Source of the DNA: Micromonospora sp. NBC_01740
GTDB taxonomy: Bacteria; Actinomycetota; Actinomycetes; Mycobacteriales; Micromonosporaceae
Reading direction: 5' to 3'
Assembly: GCF_035920365.1 (NCBI RefSeq)
Contig: NZ_CP109150.1
Coordinates: forward strand, 372,001 to 436,000
DNA: 64,000 nt
Both the position numbers and the translations under genes were made by a program. Shown in pieces: positions 1 to 6,937 of the stretch (positions are counted from its first letter, which is position 1; every line of letters begins with the position of its first letter). The notes beneath the pieces were generated by a model. That model saw only the letters and a program-made list of their open reading frames with translations, was not told where the DNA came from and made no database searches.

Positions 1-5
1 CACCA

Positions 6-26
6 GGGCCCGCTCGTCGCGGGCCC
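6..26 (-). terminator. Hairpin downstream of the oxidoreductase gene
   Basis: Perfect 8-bp inverted repeat (GGGCCCGC / GCGGGCCC) with a 5-nt loop, just past the stop codon of the minus-strand gene that ends at 44. There is no T-tract, as is usual for actinobacterial hairpin terminators. The role is inferred from position. Confidence 0.45.
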
Positions 27-43
27 CACGGCGACGGCGGGCC

Positions 44-997
44 TCAGGCGGTGTGGTCGACGACGACCTTGCCGAAGACGTCGCCGGAGTGCAGGCGGGC
101 GAAGGCGTCGGCGACCTCGCCGAACGGGAGCACGGAGTCCACCACCGGGCGCACGCCGCGCTCGGCGCAGAACGCGAGCAGGGCGGCCAGCTCGTCGGGG
201 GTGCCCATCGAGGTGCCCAGGATCTCCAGCTGCATGGCGAAGACCCGGCGCAGGTTGACCTTCGGCTCGTGTCCCGAGGTGGCGCCGGAGACCACGATCC
301 GGGCCATCGGCGCGGCGGACTTCAGCGAGTGGTCGAAGGTGGCCGCGCCGACCGTCTCGATCACCACGTCGACCCGTTCCGGCAGCCGGGCGCCGGGCTC
401 AACGGCGGTGGCGCCCAGCTCGGCGATCCGTTCCCGCTTGGCGGCGTCCCGGCTGGTCGCGTACACCCGCTTGCCCATCGCGGCGGCGAGCGCGACGGCC
501 GCGGTGGCCACGCCCCCGCCGGCACCCTGGACCAGCACGGCGTCGGCGTCGTCGACCCGGCCCACGGTGGTCAGCATCCGCCACGCGGTCAGCCAGGCCG
601 TCGGCAGGCAGGCCGCGTCCGTCGCCGCCAGGCCCGCCGGCAGGGCCAGCAGGTTCGACCGGGGTACGGCGACCCGCTCGGCCAGCGTGCCGGGGAAGTG
701 CTCCGAGAGGATGGAGATGCCGCGCGGGTCGCCCGGGGTGGGGATGACCGGGTAGACGACGACCTCGTTGCCGTCCGGGTCCACCCCGACGGCGTCGCAG
801 CCGAGGATCATGGGCAGCTGCTCGGCGCGCAGCCCCACCCCCCGCAGGGACCAGAGGTCGTGGTGGTTGAGGGAGCTGGCCCGCACCTGCACGGTCACCC
901 AGTCGTCGGCCGGGTGGGTCGGCTCGGGCTGCTCGCCGACGGTGAGCGCGGCGAGCGGGTTGGCGTCGTCGAAACGGGAGACGAAGGCGGCACGCAT
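44..997 (-). CDS. MDR-family NADPH:quinone-type oxidoreductase (alcohol dehydrogenase-like)
   Basis: A 317-residue medium-chain dehydrogenase/reductase. The N-terminal GroES-like domain carries LGCDAVG near residues 65-71. The Rossmann domain has VLVQGAGGGVATAA near 154-167, where NAD(P)H binds. I see no four-cysteine structural-zinc cluster, so it is closer to zinc-free quinone oxidoreductases than to true alcohol dehydrogenases; the substrate is unknown. I chose the ATG at 997 because MRAAFVSRF is the usual family N-terminus; the frame stays open 14 codons upstream. A strong hairpin separates it from the malic enzyme gene on the same strand, so the two are probably separate transcripts. Confidence 0.85.
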   Translation of the reverse strand: MRAAFVSRFDDANPLAALTVGEQPEPTHPADDWVTVQVRASSLNHHDLWSLRGVGLRAEQLPMILGCDAVGVDPDGNEVVVYPVIPTPGDPRGISILSEHFPGTLAERVAVPRSNLLALPAGLAATDAACLPTAWLTAWRMLTTVGRVDDADAVLVQGAGGGVATAAVALAAAMGKRVYATSRDAAKRERIAELGATAVEPGARLPERVDVVIETVGAATFDHSLKSAAPMARIVVSGATSGHEPKVNLRRVFAMQLEILGTSMGTPDELAALLAFCAERGVRPVVDSVLPFGEVADAFARLHSGDVFGKVVVDHTA

Positions 998-1046
998 GAT
1001 CGGCACGGTAACAAGCCGAGCCCCCGGCAAGAAGGGCACCGACGCG

Positions 1047-1094
1047 AGGAAGGGCTCCTTCCTGTCGCCTGAGCGATAGGAAGGAGCCCTTCCT
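1047..1094 (-). terminator. Double-palindrome terminator after malic enzyme
   Basis: Perfect 17-bp inverted repeat (AGGAAGGGCTCCTTCCT at 1047-1063 and its complement at 1078-1094) with a 14-nt loop, starting 8 nt past the malic enzyme stop. Each arm is itself a 7-bp hairpin (AGGAAGG-GCT-CCTTCCT), so either one large or two small hairpins can form. Confidence 0.75.
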
Positions 1095-1101
1095 CACACG
1101 T

Positions 1102-2277
1102 TCAGCGGGTGACGCCGTCGCGGCGGGCGGCCTCGGCGACCGCCTCGGCCACCGCGGGGGCGACCCGGGGATCGAGCGGGGACGGGACGATCGCCTCGGC
1201 GGTGAGCGACTCGGCCACCACGCCGGCGATCGCGTCGGCGGCGGCGACCTTCATGCCCTCGGTGATCCGGGTGGCCTTGGCGTCCAGCGCGCCCCGGAAC
1301 ACACCCGGGAAGGCCAGCACGTTGTTGATCTGGTTGGGGTAGTCGCTGCGGCCGGTGGCGACGACCGCCACGTGCCGGGCGGCCACCTCCGGGTGCACCT
1401 CGGGCGTCGGGTTCGCCAGGGCGAAGACGATGCCGCCGGGGGCCATGCCGGCGACCGCCGCCTCGGGGATCTGCCCGCCCGAGACGCCGATCAGCACGTC
1501 CGCGTCGCGCAGCGCCTCGGTGATGTCGCCCTCGCGACCGTCGGCGTTGGTGGCCGCCGCCAGCTCGGCCTTGGTGCCGGTCAGTTCGGGCCGGTGCCGG
1601 CCGATGATCCCCTTGGAGTCGCAGACGACCACCTGGTCGGGGTTCACGCCGCCGGCGATCAGCATCTTCGTCACCGCGACCCCGGCCGCGCCGGCGCCGC
1701 TGACCGTCACCCGCAGGTCGCCGAGCTTGCGGTCGAGCAGCCTGGCGGCGTTGCGCAGGGCGGCGAGCACGACGATCGCGGTGCCGTGCTGGTCGTCGTG
1801 GAAGACCGGGATGTCCAGGGCCTCGTCGAGGCGGCGCTCCACCTCGAAGCAGCGCGGGGCGCTGATGTCCTCCAGGTTGATCCCGCCGAACGACGGGGCC
1901 AGCGCCCGCACCACGGCCACGATCTCGTCGACGTCCTGGGTGTCCAGGCAGACCGGCACCGCGTCGACGCCGCCGAACTGCTTGAACAGCACCGCCTTGC
2001 CCTCCATCACCGGCAGCGAGGCGCGCGGGCCGATGTTGCCGAGCCCGAGTACGGCCGAGCCGTCGGTGACGACCGCGACGGTGTGCGACGCCCAGGTGTA
2101 GTCGTCGGCGAGCGTCGGGTCGGCGGCGATCGCCTCGCAGACCCGGGCCACACCCGGGGTGTACGCGAGGGAGAGGTCCTCGCGGCTGGTCAGCGGGACG
2201 GTCGAGGCGACGGCCATCTTGCCGCCCCGGTGCAGTCGGAAGACGGGATCAGCGGGGTCCACGGTGGACGATGACAT
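1102..2277 (-). CDS. NAD(P)-dependent malic enzyme
   Basis: Oxidative decarboxylation of malate to pyruvate and CO2, linking the TCA cycle to pyruvate and NAD(P)H supply in the cytosol. The protein has 391 residues, the short prokaryotic form. Visible signatures are catalytic Tyr in AYTPGVA (about 39), catalytic Lys in MEGKA (about 94), metal-binding NLED (134-137) and FHDDQHGT (159-166), and the nucleotide loop SGAGAAG (about 193-199). The ATG at 2277 has GGAG a few bases upstream; a longer reading from 2349 has no such support. Cofactor preference cannot be read with certainty. A candidate promoter and a 14-bp palindrome lie at 2380-2411. Confidence 0.92.
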   Translation of the reverse strand: MSSSTVDPADPVFRLHRGGKMAVASTVPLTSREDLSLAYTPGVARVCEAIAADPTLADDYTWASHTVAVVTDGSAVLGLGNIGPRASLPVMEGKAVLFKQFGGVDAVPVCLDTQDVDEIVAVVRALAPSFGGINLEDISAPRCFEVERRLDEALDIPVFHDDQHGTAIVVLAALRNAARLLDRKLGDLRVTVSGAGAAGVAVTKMLIAGGVNPDQVVVCDSKGIIGRHRPELTGTKAELAAATNADGREGDITEALRDADVLIGVSGGQIPEAAVAGMAPGGIVFALANPTPEVHPEVAARHVAVVATGRSDYPNQINNVLAFPGVFRGALDAKATRITEGMKVAAADAIAGVVAESLTAEAIVPSPLDPRVAPAVAEAVAEAARRDGVTR

Positions 2278-2379
2278 GGTGACTCCAGGATCTGTCGAGC
2301 AGACGGGGCGGCCGGCGCGGACGCGAGGTGAGGCGCCGAGCGGCGGCACGCGGTGCGGGGGTCACCCGGGCACGTCTGG

Positions 2380-2411
2380 AGCATAGTGTCGCCACCGTCA
2401 CACCGGTGTGA
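2380..2411 (-). promoter_or_regulatory. Candidate malic enzyme promoter with palindromic operator
   Basis: On the minus strand a TATGCT -10-like hexamer (2380-2385) is followed upstream by the perfect 14-bp palindrome TCACACCGGTGTGA (2398-2411) at about the -35 position. The palindrome also lies 6 nt past the sodX stop, so it could instead be part of a terminator. No obvious -35 hexamer is seen. Confidence 0.35.
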
Positions 2412-2417
2412 GCGGGG

Positions 2418-2768
2418 TCATATCCGCTGTGGGCGCACCCGCGCGGGCCGGGGCCAGTAGCGGGCCACCACGCGGCCCCGCACGTCGGCCACCCCGTACG
2501 CCCGGGAGTCGTCGGTGACCAGGTCGTTGTCGCCGCGCAGCCACCACCCGCCGTCCTGGGCGCGGATCGCGCGCTTGACCACGAGCAGGTCGGGGCGGCT
2601 GCGGAAGACCGCGACGACGACGTCACCGGGGCGGACCGCCCGGCCGCCGGGGCGGACCAGCACCGCGTCGCCGTGCCGCAGCGTGGGCGACATGGACGGA
2701 CCGGTCACCAGCACGGCGGTCAGCGGCCACCGCAGCCGGGGGGCCACCGTCGGGTGATCGGTCCCCAT
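2418..2768 (-). CDS. sodX: Ni-SOD maturation protease SodX (S26-type signal peptidase)
   Basis: A 116-residue S26-family serine peptidase. It has the Ser-box VTGPSMSPTLRHGD, whose Ser should be the nucleophile, and a Lys in LLVVKRAIR expected to be the general base. There is no long N-terminal membrane anchor. Such proteins sit beside sodN and remove the SodN leader to expose the His1-Cys2 nickel hook; that role is taken from the family and the neighbour. The ATG at 2768 has GGAGG about 8 nt upstream; the in-frame GTG at 2783 overlaps that site and is less likely. It is divergent from sodN. Confidence 0.87.
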   Translation of the reverse strand: MGTDHPTVAPRLRWPLTAVLVTGPSMSPTLRHGDAVLVRPGGRAVRPGDVVVAVFRSRPDLLVVKRAIRAQDGGWWLRGDNDLVTDDSRAYGVADVRGRVVARYWPRPARVRPQRI

Positions 2769-2854
2769 TGGTTTCCCCTCCACCCGGCCTCCCCGGAGCG
2801 CGTCCAGGAGTAATGTCGTCTTGGATCATCGCAAACTTCCCATGGAGGATCCTG

Positions 2855-3259
2855 ATGCGACTTCCGCGCATCCTTACGCCCCGCGTGACCGCCAGCGCCC
2901 ACTGCGACCTGCCCTGCGGCGTCTACGACCCGGCCCAGGCCCGGATCGAGGCCGAGTCGGTGAAGGCGATCTGCGAGAAGTACCAGGCCAACACCGACCC
3001 CGAGTTCCGCACCCGCGCCATCCTGATCAAGGAGCAGCGCGCCGATCTGGTGAAGCACCACCTGTGGGTGCTGTGGACCGACTACTTCAAGCCGGCCCAC
3101 TTCGAGAAGTACCCGCACCTGCACCAGCTGTTCAACGAGGCCACCAAGCTGGCCGGCGCCGCCGGCGCGAAGGGCGGCACCGACCCGTCCAAGGCCGACG
3201 AGCTGCTCCAGAAGATCGACGAGATCTCCAAGATCTTCTGGGAGACCAAGCAGGCGTGA
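2855..3259 (+). CDS. sodN: Nickel superoxide dismutase precursor
   Basis: Converts superoxide to peroxide and oxygen in the cytosol. The 134-residue precursor has a 15-residue leader ending TASA, followed by the nickel hook HCDLPCGVYDP. Mature His1, Cys2 and Cys6 are the nickel ligands in this family. The rest matches the family (AQARIEAESVKAI, a WTDYFKPAHFEKYP-type core, C-terminal IFWETKQA). The ATG at 2855 follows GGAGGATCCTG, a strong ribosome site. It is divergent from its protease gene sodX. A hairpin at 3283-3313 lies just downstream. I found no convincing Nur box in the 86-bp divergent gap. Confidence 0.97.
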   Translation: MRLPRILTPRVTASAHCDLPCGVYDPAQARIEAESVKAICEKYQANTDPEFRTRAILIKEQRADLVKHHLWVLWTDYFKPAHFEKYPHLHQLFNEATKLAGAAGAKGGTDPSKADELLQKIDEISKIFWETKQA

Positions 3260-3423
3260 CCCTCACCGGTCCGCCGACGATCCGGCCGGCACGTCCCGAG
3301 GACGTGCCGGCCGTCGTCGTCATGGCGCAGGAGTGGGTTCCCCGCCAGCTCAGCGGGGCCGCCCCCGATCGCTCCCGCGGCACACGTGGCGGTCCCCACA
3401 CGTTCGGGCGACCGAGCGGGTAG
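3256..3423 (+). pseudogene. Possible truncated GNAT acetyltransferase start
   Basis: A 55-codon frame whose GTG overlaps the sodN stop by 4 nt (GTGA). It begins like a GNAT protein (TIRPARPEDVPAVVV, residues 8-22) but then loses all similarity and stops at 3421. No acetyl-CoA-binding motif follows. The same DNA forms a perfect 14-bp hairpin (3283-3313), so the resemblance may be fortuitous. Read it as a candidate remnant only. Confidence 0.3.
3283..3313 (+). terminator. Hairpin terminator after sodN
   Basis: Perfect 14-bp inverted repeat CGGCCGGCACGTCC / GGACGTGCCGGCCG with a 3-nt loop, 24 nt past the sodN stop. No T-run follows. Confidence 0.65.
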
Positions 3424-3444
3424 AGTCCCCGACCGGGGGGATGA

Positions 3445-3855
3445 GTGGTGACTCAACTGACCGGGCAGCCGACGACCGACGACGACGTCGTGCACCTCAC
3501 CGTGCCCGCGGACGGGGGCTACCTCGGGGTGCTACGTACCGCCACCGCGGGGCTCGCGGCGCGGCTGCAGTTCGCCCTCGACGAGATCGAGGACCTGCGC
3601 ATCGCCGTCGACGAGGCGTGCGCGATGCTGCTCGCCATCGCCACCCGCGACGCGGAGCTCGACTGCCGCTTCGCAGTCACGGACGACGCGCTCACCGTGG
3701 AGGTGACCGTGCCGACCGTCCGCGGCGCGACGCTCCCCGCCGAGTCGTCCTTCGCCTGGAAGGTGCTCACGGCGCTGACCACGGCGGCGGCCGCGACGGC
3801 CTCCGACGGCCGGGCCACCATCTCGCTGCTCACCCGCCGCGCCTCCGGCTACTGA
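3445..3855 (+). CDS. RsbW-like anti-sigma factor / serine kinase (HATPase_c)
   Basis: A 136-residue GHKL-type ATPase domain protein with the N-box EDLRIAVDEACAMLL (about residues 47-61), similar to anti-sigma kinases of the RsbW/SpoIIAB group. Such proteins bind a SigB/SigF-type sigma factor and phosphorylate an anti-anti-sigma factor. Here no sigma or STAS gene adjoins it, so the partner is unknown. A G-run at 3435-3440 precedes two tandem GTG codons (3445, 3448); either could start the protein, and 3448 has the better spacing. It is convergent with the membrane protein gene at 3898, with a hairpin between. Confidence 0.8.
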   Translation: MVTQLTGQPTTDDDVVHLTVPADGGYLGVLRTATAGLAARLQFALDEIEDLRIAVDEACAMLLAIATRDAELDCRFAVTDDALTVEVTVPTVRGATLPAESSFAWKVLTALTTAAAATASDGRATISLLTRRASGY

Positions 3856-3871
3856 CCGGCCGCCCACCCGG

Positions 3872-3894
3872 CGCCGGGCCGCGCGGGCCCGGCG
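3872..3894. terminator. Hairpin between convergent genes
   Basis: Nine-bp inverted repeat CGCCGGGCC / GGCCCGGCG with a 5-nt loop between the ends of the RsbW-like gene and the minus-strand membrane protein gene. It is probably bidirectional. Confidence 0.5.
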
Positions 3895-3897
3895 GGG

Positions 3898-4287
3898 TCA
3901 CTCGAAGCCGAGGGCCCGGGTGGTGGGGGTGCTCACCAGCAGAGCGGTCATCCCGAGGCCGAGCGCCATCAGCGGTACGCCGAGCCACCCCATCCCGCCC
4001 TGGACCATGAACCAGCCGATGGGCAGCAGCATCAACTGGAGCACGATCGCCGGTGCCCGGGCTCCCGCCTTCCGGCGCGCCAACGCGCCGCCCAGCGCCC
4101 AGAGGGCCGCCGCCGCGCCGATGGCGAACGCGGTCACGAGCAACGCCGACGTGAGGTCGGTGGTCGTGGCGGTGAGATCGGCCCAGAGCAGCCACGCGGC
4201 GACCAGTCCCACGGCGACCGCCTCGGCCCGCAGCAGCCGGACCGCCCAACTGAGGGTGGCGGGGGTCGGGTCGGAGTCGATGGTCAC
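3898..4287 (-). CDS. Four-helix integral membrane protein of unknown function
   Basis: About 129 residues starting VTIDSDPTPATLSW. Four hydrophobic stretches are visible (AEAVAVGLVAAWLLWA, TSALLVTAFAIGAAAALWAL, IVLQLMLLPIGWFMVQ, WLGVPLMALGLGMTALLV), with a short basic loop RRKAGARAP between the second and third. It has no recognised catalytic motif. I chose the GTG at 4287 because longer frames would run into the divergent gene at 4331; no clear ribosome site is visible. It resembles the small unnamed membrane proteins common in actinomycetes. The function is unknown. Confidence 0.7.
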   Translation of the reverse strand: MTIDSDPTPATLSWAVRLLRAEAVAVGLVAAWLLWADLTATTTDLTSALLVTAFAIGAAAALWALGGALARRKAGARAPAIVLQLMLLPIGWFMVQGGMGWLGVPLMALGLGMTALLVSTPTTRALGFE

Positions 4288-4317
4288 GCGCGCCACGATA
4301 CCCGTGGTGGCGCGCGG

Positions 4318-4330
4318 TACAGTGCCGCCC
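4318..4330 (+). promoter_or_regulatory. -10 box TACAGT for a leaderless transcript
   Basis: TACAGT at 4318-4323 ends 7 nt before the ATG at 4331, so transcription would begin at or next to the start codon. No -35 hexamer is evident. Confidence 0.5.
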
Positions 4331-5281
4331 ATGCGGGCCGTCCTGGTGGTCAATCCGAAGGCCACCACCACCAGCGAGCGCAGCCGGGACGTCCTGGTCC
4401 GGGCACTGCGCAGCGAAGTCGACCTCTCCGTGCGCTACACCCGGCGACGGGGGCACGCGACCGACCTGGCGCGCGAGGCGGCCGAGGAGGGCGTCGACGT
4501 CGTCGTGACGCTCGGTGGCGACGGCACGGTCAACGAGGTCGTCAACGGCCTGATGGCGGCGCAGCCGCCGACCATACCCGCCAGCACCACGCCGGCCGAG
4601 CGGCTGCCCGCCCTGGCGACCGTGCCGGGGGGCTCGACCAACGTCTTCGCGCGGGCACTGGGCCTGCCCCGGGACTGGCCGGACGGGACCAGCATGATCC
4701 TGGAGGGCCTACGGCTGGGCCGCTACCGGACGATCGGGCTCGGCCGGGCCGACGACCGCTACTTCACCTTCTGCGCGGGCTTCGGCCTCGACGCGGCCGT
4801 CATCCACCGGGTGGAGCAGGCCCGCCGGCGGGGCCGGGTCTCGACGCCCTCGCTCTACTTCCGGTCCACCGCGGCCCAGTACTTCCTCAACTCCGACCGT
4901 CGCCATCCGGCGATCAGCCTGGAGCGCCCGGACGAGTTGGCGGAGGGCGAGCTGGCAACGGTCATCATCCAGAACACCGCGCCGTGGACGTACCTGGGCG
5001 ACCGCGAGGTCAACCCGAACCCGGAGGCGTCGTTCGATCTGGGCCTGGACGTGCTCGCCCTGCGGCAGCTCCGGGTGGCCAGTACGACACGCACGGTGAC
5101 GCAGTTCTTCTCCCGGACCCCGGATCCACACGGCCGCCAGGTGCTGCGGCTGCACGATGTCGCGGAGTTCACCCTGGTCTCGGCCCGTCCGCAGGCGTTC
5201 CAGCTCGACGGCGACTACCTTGGCGAGCGGGAAAAAGTCAGATTCACATCCATTCCCGCCGCACTGAGAGTAATCTGCTAG
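4331..5281 (+). CDS. Diacylglycerol kinase / lipid kinase family protein
   Basis: A 316-residue DAGK_cat enzyme. It opens with MRAVLVVNPKATTT, the usual N-terminal strand-loop. The nucleotide-binding signature VTLGGDGTVNEVVNG lies near residues 57-71, followed by ATVPGGSTNVFAR near 97-109. Relatives phosphorylate diacylglycerol, sphingosine-like lipids or phosphatidylglycerol precursors at the membrane face; the lipid substrate here is not known. The C-terminal half is the usual beta-rich domain ending FQLDGDYLG. A -10 box 7 nt upstream and no Shine-Dalgarno suggest a leaderless mRNA. The ORF stays open far upstream, but that DNA belongs to the divergent gene. Confidence 0.85.
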   Translation: MRAVLVVNPKATTTSERSRDVLVRALRSEVDLSVRYTRRRGHATDLAREAAEEGVDVVVTLGGDGTVNEVVNGLMAAQPPTIPASTTPAERLPALATVPGGSTNVFARALGLPRDWPDGTSMILEGLRLGRYRTIGLGRADDRYFTFCAGFGLDAAVIHRVEQARRRGRVSTPSLYFRSTAAQYFLNSDRRHPAISLERPDELAEGELATVIIQNTAPWTYLGDREVNPNPEASFDLGLDVLALRQLRVASTTRTVTQFFSRTPDPHGRQVLRLHDVAEFTLVSARPQAFQLDGDYLGEREKVRFTSIPAALRVIC

Positions 5282-5513
5282 GTCTCGGGTACTGCCCTAG
5301 GTCGACGCGGCCGCGACACCGGACCGATGCGACGGCCGCCACACCGAGGGGCTGTGCCGGAAATGTCAGCAATGTCACGCGGACTGTACTATATTGATCC
5401 TCGACAGTGGTACGCCGGGTAACCAGGAAGGCGCTGGAATCCGGACAAAGGGGTTGTGGGCTTGCTCACCGCCCGGAGTTTTTCCGAGCGTCACCCTTGA
5501 CATCCCGGGCGTT

Positions 5514-5529
5514 CGTGAAAGTATTCACA
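5514..5529. promoter_or_regulatory. CRP/cAMP receptor protein-like site upstream of whiB1
   Basis: CGTGA-AAGTAT-TCACA matches the CRP consensus TGTGA-N6-TCACA at nine of ten fixed positions. It is framed by GTTCG (5511) and CGAAC (5532), which extends the dyad. Mycobacterial whiB1 is known to be CRP-controlled. The site centre is about 52 bp upstream of the start predicted from the promoter at 5537-5567. Confidence 0.6.
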
Positions 5530-5536
5530 AGCGAAC

Positions 5537-5567
5537 TTGAGTTACCGGGACATTGTTTGGATAGGCT
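5537..5567 (+). promoter_or_regulatory. Candidate whiB1 promoter
   Basis: TTGAGT (5537-5542) and TAGGCT (5562-5567) are separated by 19 bp, slightly long. This would start transcription near 5574. Placement just downstream of the CRP-like site supports it. Confidence 0.4.
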
Positions 5568-5732
5568 CGTCAGGTTGAGCTGTTCCAGCAGGTCCGCGGG
5601 GCCGACACAGCCTGCTCACGCACTGCCGAATAGGCGTACGCGAACCGTCACCATTCGGCGCTGCGGATGCATATAGGAAAAGCAACAGAAAGCAATCTCT
5701 GCCACCCACCCAGAATGAGGAGTGTTGCCGCC

Positions 5733-5990
5733 ATGGACTGGCGTCACCATGCTGTCTGCCGCGACGAGGACCCGGAACTGTTCTTCCCGATCGGGACGTC
5801 CGGGCCGGCTCTCCTGCAGGTCGAGCAGGCCAAGGCCGTCTGCCGGCGCTGCTCCGTGACCGACCAGTGCCTGCAGTGGGCGCTGGAGTCCGGTCAGGAC
5901 GCTGGCGTCTGGGGCGGGATGAGCGAGGAGGAGCGGCGGGCTGTCAAGCGCCGCGGTGGCCTCCGGGTGCTGCGCGCTCACTCCGCCTGA
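5733..5990 (+). CDS. whiB1: WhiB-family iron-sulfur regulator, WhiB1/WblE type
   Basis: An 85-residue [4Fe-4S] protein beginning MDWRHHAVCRDEDPELFF, almost the textbook WhiB1/WblE N-terminus. The cluster cysteines are Cys9, Cys37, Cys40 and Cys46, followed by the G-V-W-G-G turn (58-62) and a basic tail EERRAVKRRGG. In mycobacteria WhiB1 is essential, NO-sensitive and binds the primary sigma factor; the same role is inferred here. I chose the ATG at 5733 (GAGGAG about 12 nt upstream) because the conserved protein starts there, although the frame is open from 5667. The long CRP-site-bearing upstream region suggests cAMP control. Confidence 0.95.
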   Translation: MDWRHHAVCRDEDPELFFPIGTSGPALLQVEQAKAVCRRCSVTDQCLQWALESGQDAGVWGGMSEEERRAVKRRGGLRVLRAHSA

Positions 5991-6007
5991 TCCCCCACGC
6001 ACCAGTC

Positions 6008-6044
6008 AGTACGCCCCGGCCGGGTACGCCCGCCGGGGCGTACT
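6008..6044. terminator. Terminator between whiB1 and the chelatase gene
   Basis: Perfect 13-bp inverted repeat AGTACGCCCCGGC / GCCGGGGCGTACT with an 11-nt loop, between convergent genes. It is likely bidirectional. Confidence 0.75.
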
Positions 6045-6079
6045 GCTGTCCGAGCCTGTATTCGTGATCCGGATTCCGA

Positions 6080-6937
6080 TCACGACCCGGCCGTGATCCC
6101 GGCCAACCGGCTCGCCGCGTCCACGCGCCGCAGGACCAGATCGGCCAGCTCCGGCGCGTCGGTCAGCGGGGCGGACACCGCCACCGCACCGGCGCCCCGC
6201 GCCGCCGTGGCGACGGCGTCGTGGAACAGGCCCGGAGCCAGGAAGTACGCCGACACCGCCACCCGCCCGGCGCCCCGCGCCCGCAGCCGCGCCACCGCCG
6301 CCGCGACGGCCGGCGGGGCCGCCGAGGCGTACGACACGCGGGTGGGCACGCCGAGACCGGCGCGCAGCGCGGCAGCCACCCGGCCCACCGACCCGCGCGC
6401 CCGGGCGTCCCTGGTGCCGGCCGCAGCCAGCACCAGCCCGTCGAAGCGCCCCGCCCCCGCCTCACCCAACCGCCGGTGCAGGCCCGCCAGCAGACCGGCG
6501 TCCACCGCCCCGTCGGCCGGGCCGAGCACGTCGGTCACCCGTACCGCGATCGGTGGCCCCGCCTCCCGGGCGGCCGCGACCGCCGCCGGGACGTCCACCC
6601 GCCGGTGGTACGCCGCCGTGAGCAGCAGCGGCACCAGCACGGCCCGGGGGTGCCCGGCGGCGGCCAGGTTCCGCAGCACGGCCGCCGGTCCCGGCTCGGT
6701 GTGGTCCAGCCAGCTCGCCAGCACCGGCGTGCCCGGCCGGGCGGCCGACACGGCCCGGGCCAGCGCCCGGGTCGCCTCGGCGGCCCTCGGGTCCCGGCTG
6801 CCGTGGGCGACCAGGACCACCGGGTCGGCCACCTCCGACAGCCCGACCGGCCGCCACGACCCGGGCGCCCCTGACGGCCCGGGCGCCCCCGACGCGGGAG
6901 AGCCCGGGATCGGCCCGGTCAGACGTGCAGGCCGCAC
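6080..6937 (-). CDS. CbiX/SirB-type sirohydrochlorin chelatase
   Basis: Up to 285 residues with two repeats of the class II chelatase fold. The first repeat has VVLVAHGSRDP (about 40-50), whose His is a metal ligand, and LLTAAYHRRVDVPAAV; the second has SAYFLAPGLFHDAV. It should insert Fe2+ into sirohydrochlorin to give sirohaem, the cofactor of the sulfite reductase at the head of this operon. Cobalt insertion for cobalamin is the alternative. The GTG at 6937 overlaps cysH by 19 nt; a later GTG at residue 36 is also possible, since the first 35 residues are low-complexity Gly/Pro/Ala. Confidence 0.82.
   Translation of the reverse strand: MRPARLTGPIPGSPASGAPGPSGAPGSWRPVGLSEVADPVVLVAHGSRDPRAAEATRALARAVSAARPGTPVLASWLDHTEPGPAAVLRNLAAAGHPRAVLVPLLLTAAYHRRVDVPAAVAAAREAGPPIAVRVTDVLGPADGAVDAGLLAGLHRRLGEAGAGRFDGLVLAAAGTRDARARGSVGRVAAALRAGLGVPTRVSYASAAPPAVAAAVARLRARGAGRVAVSAYFLAPGLFHDAVATAARGAGAVAVSAPLTDAPELADLVLRRVDAASRLAGITAGS

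Larger units (their letters stand above)
5282..5732 (+). promoter_or_regulatory. Long upstream region of whiB1
   Basis: A 451-bp stretch without a convincing gene, visibly less GC-rich than its surroundings. It holds the CRP-like site and promoter listed below, and an untranslated leader of about 160 nt before whiB1 if that promoter is right. TTGACA at 5497-5502 is another possible -35 but has a poor -10. I see no riboswitch fold I can name. Confidence 0.5.

Noticed and set aside
2769..2854. Nur (nickel regulator) box between sodX and sodN
   Set aside because: TTGGATCATCGCAA resembles half of it, but the spacing and one half-site do not fit the known consensus.
5407..5676. An 89-codon ORF upstream of whiB1
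   Set aside because: It overlaps the CRP-like site and promoter, has no ribosome site and no recognisable family.
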